From NCBI GenBank assembly GCA_003118195.1, contig BEXV01001965.1, positions 56,612 to 76,899 on the forward strand: a stretch of DNA of 20,288 bases, written 5' to 3'. The notes beneath the pieces are model-generated. The model saw nothing but the letters and a program-made list of their open reading frames with translations. It was not told the origin of the DNA and searched no databases. Source of the DNA: Hemicentrotus pulcherrimus (taxonomy: Eukaryota; Echinodermata; Echinoidea; Camarodonta; Strongylocentrotidae). Below, piece after piece: positions 8,917 through 15,800 of this stretch; position 1 is the first letter of the stretch, and each line of letters opens with the position of its first letter. The position numbers and the translations under genes are program-made.

Positions 8917-9265
8917 AAGGCTTTTCTGAGTCCAACGAGCTCAGTCGTCAAGATAGTAGGTCGCCACACACACTCGGTAGGGGCAAATAATAAGAAACAT
9001 AAATAAAGCAGTCAGACTGGCCTGTAATTGCCATCAACTGTATAGAGTCCCGTGATATGCTCGAAAACGTGAGTGCATTCTACGTGGAGAGCATTGATTG
9101 GGACGTACAAGTTTCAGAAAACAACTAACAATGGAGGAAGCGTGGCAAGCCAAAACACTCAGCCAAAGTCAACGTATGGGGTGGAGTAAGCAGATGGGGG
9201 GCAACAAAACTACTCACCTTTGATGGCATTATGAGGAAAGAGTTTTCATAGAGGAGCGTTATAAC
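8917..9265 (+). pseudogene. Tc1-like fragment, third copy without Harbinger
   Basis: It begins near the chimera junction (TGAGTCCAACGAGCTCAG, compare TAAGTCGAATCGAACGAGCT). It continues AAATAAAGCAGTCAGACTGG, TAGAGTC, GTGCATTCTACGTGGAGAGC, AATGGAGGAAGCGTGGCAAG, GTCAACGTATGGGGTGGAGT and TTTGATGGCATTATGAGGAA. Similarity stops at about 9258. All frames are broken. Confidence 0.68.
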
Positions 9266-9284
9266 TTGGGCTGTATAAACGTTA

Positions 9285-9407
9285 TGCTTTTTGGTGTCAA
9301 TATGTTCATGTTACTTCAGGGCTCCATGGAAGACCACTATTTATTGGTGAATGGGCTACTCTGACAATAGATTAGAAATAAATAAATAAATAAATAAATA
9401 AATAAAT
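9285..9407 (+). repeat. (AAAT)8 microsatellite, possibly a retroposon tail
   Basis: A clean (AAAT)n run at 9376-9407. It follows CATGGAAGACCACTATTTAT and GAATGGGCTACTCTGACAAT, so it may be the tail of a dead LINE or SINE. Only the microsatellite is certain. Confidence 0.6.
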
Positions 9408-9539
9408 AGGAATATAGACTAGAAAACAAACAAAGCAAAGATGTTACAAAGGAGTTTTTCCAGTCTGCTTAAATATACATGTCAGAAAAATGGCCGACAT
9501 AATGGAAGTAGCTGCAGGCAGAGGTCTCCAGCGAGAGAG

Positions 9540-9720
9540 TTTTTAGGGATAGGGCCAATCCCTTGGATGCCTACTGCGACTCCGAGCTTCACAAGAGGTA
9601 TCGGTTCTCTGGTCGGGATGCATCTACCTTATACATCTCCTCCGTGTTGACCTAGAGCACCCAACAGGAAGATCGAGGGCCCTCCCTGCTTCATTGCAGA
9701 CATTTCTAGCACTCGCCCTT
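9540..9720 (+). pseudogene. Second Harbinger-type N-terminal fragment, tandem copy 1
   Basis: NPLDAYCDSELHKRYRFSGR then DASTLYI is the same region as HPLDLYDDEQMFKLYRFSRQ at 3417 but a different family. HPTGRSRALPASLQTFLALA follows after a shift and is the R.RA.P...Q.L.AL motif of Harbinger transposases. Confidence 0.65.
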
Positions 9721-10090
9721 GTAGGGACAGATCCAATCCCTTAGATGCCTACTGCGACACCGAGCTTCACAAGAGGTATCGGTACTCTCATCGGGGATGC
9801 ATCAATCTTATAGACCTCATACGTGTTGAGCTTGAGCATCCAACAGGAAGATCGAGGGCCCTCTCTTGCACTAGCATTTTTTGCTTCAGGGGCCCTCTTG
9901 ACGACTGTTTGAACAACGCATGGGATAAGCATTGCCTCGACCTCAAGGGCCATACGTCAGGTAACCAAGGCCCTGTTTCGTAGACGTAGTCAGTCAGGCT
10001 ATCATAGATGACGTAATGCAGTTTATAAGACCACTCTTGCCATGCACCCAATACACTCCCAGGAAGTTATAAGAAGATCAGCAAAAGACC
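9721..10090 (+). pseudogene. Second Harbinger-type N-terminal fragment, tandem copy 2
   Basis: A direct repeat of 9555-9670 at an offset of 178: NPLDAYCDTELHKRYRYSHR, GCINLIDLIRVELEHPTGRS and, after a frame change, LALAFFASGALLTT. It extends further to FVDVVSQAIIDDVMQFIRPL (about 9985-10040), the coiled helical part before the nuclease. No catalytic motif remains. Confidence 0.65.
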
Positions 10091-10117
10091 AGACTTATCT
10101 GCAAAAGTATAGTCCTT

Positions 10118-10200
10118 GTTTTCACGAAGTGACGGTAGTGAGGAAAATCGTAATGCAAAGTGAATGCAATTTGTTTTCACTATCGTCACTTCGTGAAAAC
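10118..10200. repeat. 83-bp near-perfect hairpin
   Basis: GTTTTCACGAAGTGACGGTA (10118) faces TATCGTCACTTCGTGAAAAC (10181-10200). The arms are about 29 bases with few mismatches and the loop about 25 bases. A partial echo of the arm (CGACGGTATGTGAGG) follows at 10203. It could be a minimal fold-back element or give a stem-loop RNA; nothing decides between them. Confidence 0.8.
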
Positions 10201-10330
10201 AGCGACGGTATGTGAGGGTGCATATCAGTAAAAAAATCGACACCGGCATCTCATACTTGCCAGACCTTCACATGAAAAAAAAAGCTTAGAATGATAGAGA
10301 AAGGTTGAAAATTAATCAAAACAACAAAGT

Positions 10331-10865
10331 TTGACTGCATGCATGAGTTTAAGAAACCAAAGTAACTACAGTAAATACAAGAACAGTGCATTGACCGATG
10401 GTGGCAATTACGCACAAAGGTCAAAGGTCATGATTTTACCAGTTTCACAAGCAGTCACATTTATGCATGTTTGTGTGAACAAAAGCATCAAGCTCACAAC
10501 TGTATACTTTCTCATGACAAGGCCGGCAGCATAAGTAGTCATCATTCATTGATGAAAAGTTTGGAACGGCAAAGATTCATGTCAGGCCGATGTCAGATTA
10601 GATGTCAGTCAAAAATCAAGTAACCTATGATAAGAACAATGATTGCAACTCTGGGTTGACGAATGCAGCCATTCCTTCAACAAAGGGCGAAATACAAGAA
10701 GCCACAAAGCAAGCATTAACTTCCATGGTAGTGGCTATGAACATGCAAATCAAGCTCACAGTTGGATATTTTCCCATGAAGAAGTTGTCAGCACCTTTTC
10801 AGGCTCATGGAGACCTATGGGCGAAAATTCAAAATTTTAGAACCTTTTCACCTTGTTCTATTTAA
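10331..10865 (+). pseudogene. P-element/THAP9-like transposase fragments, two tandem pieces
   Basis: Two frames, 10331-10534 and 10602-10865, carry parallel endings: SQAVTFMHVCVNKSIKLTTV then YFLM, and KQALTSMVVAMNMQIKLTVG then YFPMKKLSA. This recalls the A..F...G....WK.P.GYF...GLS segment of P-element and THAP9 transposases. Offset between them is about 259. No THAP zinc finger is visible. The following 10,866-11,300 is blank. Confidence 0.5.
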
Positions 10866-11303
10866 GCCAGATTACTAATTTTTCAACCTTTTCTGGCTGG
10901 CCTGATGAAGGATTGCTTCTCAATCACGAGAATGCCATTCAAATTGCTACTATTGTTTCTGTACCATGCATTGAAGGTATTTCATAAAAGTATTGGTGCA
11001 TGATGTACTATAAGTAAAGTAGGCCCATTGTACCCATCTATCTTGTATACAAGATGTCCCAGACACTCCCATCATCATACAACCCGTAGTGCAACTGATT
11101 TATGACTTGTCCGACCTTGAACCTGAATTGGGTTAACTTCTTATTATAAAATTGAAAATAGCCCTTATGAAATAAAAGGGATTTGGGGGTTGGTAAGGCT
11201 GATGAACTGATATATTTTCAAAATAATATATGGTGTTTAAATAAAAACTGCAAGGAAATTTCAACTATGATCTAAACAAGGCCAATAGAGGGCTGAAAGG
11301 ATC

Positions 11304-11830
11304 ATGGTTCTTACACCTACAGAGATAATGACAAGCTCATTGTGTATCACTGGCCAGTGTTACAGGATCATGTATGGTGAAACATCAACGAAAGTGTCAC
11401 TCGAGGACACTCAAAAATGTTCCACAAAAATCGGCAGGTCAGCACAAAAAGTAGAGTGGCAGATATGGCAGTCCTTAGGGAGAAAAAACACAAGAGCTGG
11501 CAAAGCAGAACTATGAACTAAAGAAGGCAAAAAGATTTAAGCCTGCTGGTTTTATCGACAGATGTGAACACATGCATGATTTGAGAATGTCAAATCAAGG
11601 GCGCTAGAGGCATGAGGATACATCAAGCAAAGACGGACTGTGGTGAGTTTGCCACAAAAATCGGCAGGTCAGCACAAAAAGTAGAATGGAAGATGGCAGT
11701 CCTTAGGGAGAAAAAACACAGAGCTGGCAAAGCAGAACTATGAACTAAAGAAGGCTAATAGAGAGCTGAAAGGGAGACTGGAAACGAAGGAGAATCTGAC
11801 AGCATCTTAAAGAACTTTCTCTGAGCTCTT
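11304..11830 (+). pseudogene. Coiled-coil fragments, duplicated, possibly P-element-like
   Basis: A 100-bp segment at 11422-11528 (CCACAAAAATCGGCAGGTCA to TGAACTAAAGAAGGC) is repeated at 11652-11753, offset 230. The second copy has a five-base deletion after TGG. In one frame the second copy reads EKNTELAKQNYELKKANREL then KGRLETKENLTAS, a clear coiled coil like that between the THAP and catalytic parts of P-type transposases. The order here is coiled coil after the catalytic-like piece, so this is another copy or a rearrangement. Confidence 0.45.
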
Positions 11831-11846
11831 CGAGTTAGGAGAGACG

Positions 11847-12340
11847 ATGACTCTGATACAGAAGAACCAGAGTCAAGAAAAAGAAAACCAGATGAGAACA
11901 ACTCAAACCTACAGGCAGGCAGCTCTCAGGAGTTATAATATCATTTTGTATGCTTGTGTGTTTGGGTTTCATTCAGCAAACGATCGAACCTGCATGCGGA
12001 TGCACAACGAAAACAACAGAGGTGGAGCTTACCGATCGCGCTCAAGTAGCGCTGCAGCTAAAGCAACATGCGCGATGCAGCTGTTTAGCAAAATTTATAA
12101 CTCGGCATGTATGTATTGCATGAATATCACCTAGATTTTGGGGGGCTGTATCTTTTGATAGAAAACATTTTGTGAGTCTTTAAATATGAAATGTGTTCTT
12201 CTAAGTGGATAATTTTTCAATTATCCAACCTTAATGGTGAAAAGAGAGCCAAAAGGGAAAATTTAAAAATTGTTCAGACACCCTATTTTGCAGGGAAATG
12301 GGAGTCAATTAAGGCTTGGAGATATCAATATCATATTTCA
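11847..12340 (+). other. Unassigned stretch left of the IFTAP 3' flank
   Basis: A 95-codon open frame (MTLIQKNQSQEKENQMRTTQ onward) becomes cysteine-rich and low in conserved features; I do not believe it is a gene. The rest is AT-rich with no motif I can name. Confidence 0.3.
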
Positions 12341-12358
12341 TAAATTATTACCGAACCC

Positions 12359-12364
12359 TTTAAT
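12359..12364 (-). promoter_or_regulatory. Candidate IFTAP poly(A) signal ATTAAA
   Basis: ATTAAA on the minus strand, about 360 bases past the stop codon. No AATAAA lies nearer on that strand. Support is positional only. Confidence 0.25.
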
Positions 12365-12381
12365 TGGCCTTAAGCTTATAA

Positions 12382-12470
12382 CAACCTTAACACTATCACT
12401 CTCAGAGGTGACAATAACATGTATAAGATAAATAGAAATGTTGATTCTTAGTAAGATGAGGGTTAACAAT
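12382..12470 (+). repeat. Direct repeat pair 3' of IFTAP, copy 1
   Basis: CACTATCACTCTCAGAGGTG, then ACAATAACATGTATAAGATAAAT, ending at GAGGGTTAAC. A partner lies about 240 bp to the right. Both copies fall in the probable 3' UTR or downstream flank of IFTAP. Confidence 0.6.
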
Positions 12471-12623
12471 CCCTCAGTATTGGAACATAGCATTAATACT
12501 GCCACATCCTGTACTATAGACTACATTGCACGTATATGTTCTTGCCACTTGTTGGTTTTTATCTGATGCGATTGGCTAACATGACACAACAGATGTGCCA
12601 AGCGACTACCGCTGCTTAAACAA

Positions 12624-12709
12624 AGTTAACCCTATCACTATCAGAGATGACAATACCATGTATAGACTAAATTGTATTCTGGGCTCTTGGCAGGACAAGG
12701 GTTAACCTA
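12624..12709 (+). repeat. Direct repeat pair 3' of IFTAP, copy 2
   Basis: CCTATCACTATCAGAGATGA, then CAATACCATGTATAGACTAAAT, ending at AAGGGTTAACC. It is colinear with the copy at 12382-12470 at perhaps four bases in five. It ends about 15 bases downstream of the IFTAP stop codon. Confidence 0.6.
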
Positions 12710-12723
12710 TCTCTCTTGTTTCT

Positions 12724-12837
12724 TCAGGGTCCCGATGGAGGTCGATGACCAGGCTCCCACTTGGGGGTGAGGATGACGTTGTCGTAGTCAAAGTCGGAAT
12801 CGATGCTGAATGGCTGGACATCGTCGGCCCGAGGTAC
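12724..12837 (-). CDS. IFTAP: IFTAP terminal coding exon 6 with FDYDNV motif
   Basis: 114 nt including TGA. It encodes VPRADDVQPFSIDSDFDYDN followed by VILTPKWEPG and a short Pro-rich tail. The DDVQPF and FDYDNVILT stretch is the strongest family signature and fixes the identity. The acceptor is CCAATGTCAG|GTACC. No exact AATAAA follows on this strand in the next 600 bases; an ATTAAA at about 12359-12364 is the nearest candidate polyadenylation signal. Confidence 0.84.
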   Translation of the reverse strand, partial: VPRADDVQPFSIDSDFDYDNVILTPKWEPGHRPPSGP

Positions 12838-15800
12838 CTGACATTGGAAAGAGACGGTGAAAAAGGGTTAGTCTGAATACAGAGAGACCTGGGCAGTGTT
12901 TCACGATGACTAAGATCAACTTTAAGTTGGACTTTACTATGTCAGGTAGTTCATGCCAATGTCTCTAAGGTACAAATCAGTCACAAATCTACAAAATTTA
13001 CACTTTTTGATAATTCATTGTTGAAGGAAAAAAAATATTATTTAAATAATAAGCATTACCTCAGAGTTTGTGTTATTTTCAGCTATTCTGTCATTTCCTG
13101 TTGGTGAATGGGTTCCGGTAGAACTAGGGAGCTGAGTTATGTGAACACCCTGACCAGGACTAGAGCTTGATGCTTCATCTTCAGCCTCAACCTCCCCAGG
13201 GTAAAGGTCAAGTAGGGACAGACTCTCTCCTGGTTCTGTAGGATACAAAATAATAATAATCAAGATTTATATAGCGCTAAATACGAAATAATGTCTCGAA
13301 GCGCTTTACAGATATTATTACCCCAGTCATCGGATCCATTCACGCATAATGTGCACCATCTCCACTCCCTGGGGAGTATTCCTACCATATGGTCACCGTG
13401 AGGGCATAGGCAATTACCAACACAAATGCTTTCTTCATCTACCGGGTCCCCATTTCTTTCCTGGGTATTGAGAGGCAAATGTAGATTAATGCCTTGCCAA
13501 AGGACATAAGTGCTGTATCGGGGATAGAACCACAACCTTTAAATTTCAAGTAAAGTACTTAAACCACTAGACTACGACACTTATACAAACTCGTACCTTA
13601 AAGGGGACCAAATTATTTTCTGTATCTAACAATACTCCAGTCTTGGGTAGCACTGGGTAGCAGAGTTATGTGTACACTATGTCCTGGATTGAGGGTAGTT
13701 TGTTTTTCACCTCGACCTGATCGAGCATGGAGGAACTCTCTTCTGATTCTGTAGGACATGAACTATGTGGAAGAATCTATGTAGAGAAACTTAAAAACAG
13801 ACATTTAAGCATTACCGGTGTGGAACCAACACTCCATTATTTGAATCATTTCAATAGATTAATATCAAAGGGACCATAAATTTAAGTTTCATCAAATTAT
13901 GTGCCCTAAGTCTTCATATGGAAATACTTACAATGTACATAATTTCAATACATTTTTTGGTTGAATACACTTAAAGTGATGTTTATGACTAATCTAATGA
14001 ATGCACAGTAAAACATACACACTGAAGTGTACTGGAATAGATGCAACAGCTACTGTAGATTGTGTAATACTGATGCTGAAATGCATTATGGTCCAACTTT
14101 GGCTACATGCAATGAAATTGAAAAACAAGGAACTAACCTCCAATGCTCGTCTCGATACTTCCTTCTGCCTCGTTCACTCTCTCTAACATCTCTGGCGTGA
14201 CGGTCGGGGGGACTCTTTTTGCTGCTTCCCTCTCTGTTTCTGTCTCTGCGTCAAAAGAGGCCACGTACTTGCTGCTGGAGTTATCGAAATCAATTATTTC
14301 ATTGTCATCGTCGAGTAATTCGCTTTCGCTGTCTGGTTCATCAAGATAATTATCAACCTGGAAGATGAGAGTGTAATTCGTTAGCATGTTTTTACAGGAG
14401 ACCTGGGGAGCTTCTCACAGAACTTGTCATCAGTGACAAAGGACAGTTTTTGTTATAAGCTACTGGAATCCTTGCTTCTGATTGGTTATCAGCAGATTTG
14501 TCATTGAGTTTTGTCATTTGTCATTGAAAAAAAGCTTTGTGAAACAAGCTTGCTAGAGATTTGCCAAACATACAATTTGTGCAATCTGCTCTAGAACTAT
14601 TTCAATACAATAGCTTTTAACATATGAAACCGTTCATCAAAAGGGTCTTGGGGTGAAAAGCATCCATTCAAATACATTAATGTCAAACACTGGTTATCAA
14701 CATAGTAAACTGGACCCCTCGGTAGAACAGCTGTGCTGCACTGGCATAGCTGAGCAAGGCGATCCATCCCAATGATATTTTCTCATGTTATCATGTATGA
14801 TGTCATTTATATTTTTTTATACTTGGTATGTCAAATCAAATCAAATCAAACTCTACCTGGATGTATTTTGAGGACTTTTTCTTGCCATCAGATTCTAGGC
14901 TTTCTCTCTCATCAATAAAGTCCTCGCCAAGCTCCTAAGAGGAAGAACATCAATATGAATAAATTACTGACAAGGAAAAGAAATAATAGGGCCATGTCAT
15001 CAAGCCCCCGAGTGCGTAGCACACAATAGGCCATTTTCGTTATAATCCTAATCTAATGTTTACGTCTTTGTGAAGTGCTTGCATGGTACAAAATCATTTC
15101 ATTCAACCTAGCAATAACTAATTCTGTTATGACTATTGAGATACAACTATTGGTAACAGGTGAATGTAAATAATATGTATGGAGGCGCTTTGCAAAGACG
15201 TATGCCTTAAAGGGACTTGGTATCATTGTTCAGATGAGAGATAGTGGTGCTAAGGTAGTGGCTTCAATGCTAGATGTACAATTAAAGATAATCTGAAAAT
15301 TTGAGTGAAAACGGACCATTATTCATGGTACAAAATGAGAAAAACTGATATGATCGATTCCTTAATTCTCCTAACTATATTATTAAAATGTAATAAATTT
15401 TAGGTGAATGGAAATCGTCACAAAGCAATAAAATGGCTCTACATTCCATTCCAGACATTTAAGATTTTTTTATAGCCTGTTTTATGTCTTTTTTTCATGG
15501 AAAAATGGTTGGGAGAATTTACTGTTAATCACTGTTAAAGGGTGTTATACATCGACTCCTTCAAAGAAAACCATAGATATCTTTGTGGTTTCAGATTTTT
15601 TTCAGGATTTTGTTTATGTCAGAGGGTTAGTACAGTAGAAGGAATACATTTTATACAAAAATTACCGTAAATCCCTGTGTATAAGACGCACCCCGACTTT
15701 TGAGATTTAAAAAAAAGAACAAAAAAAGAACAAACAAAAAAAAACAAAACAAAAACAAAAACAAAAAAATCCGAAGTCAGGATCGAACCTGTGCCGTCAC

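Noticed and set aside
12889..13046. RAG-type recombination signal or ProtoRAG terminal repeat near IFTAP
   Set aside because: The CACAAAT/CACTATG-like words seen here are explained by the MITE family, and no heptamer-spacer-nonamer arrangement stands out.
13260..13535. 91-codon minus-strand open frame beginning MWFYPRYSTY
   Set aside because: It lies wholly inside the tRNA-derived SINE in intron 4; the open frame is chance.
13806..13815. A copy of the exon 5 donor context (AAGCATTACC) at 13806
   Set aside because: Only ten bases match and the sequence that would be exon shows no similarity to exon 5.
14143..14349. 68-codon plus-strand frame rich in serine and leucine
   Set aside because: It is the antisense shadow of IFTAP exon 4.
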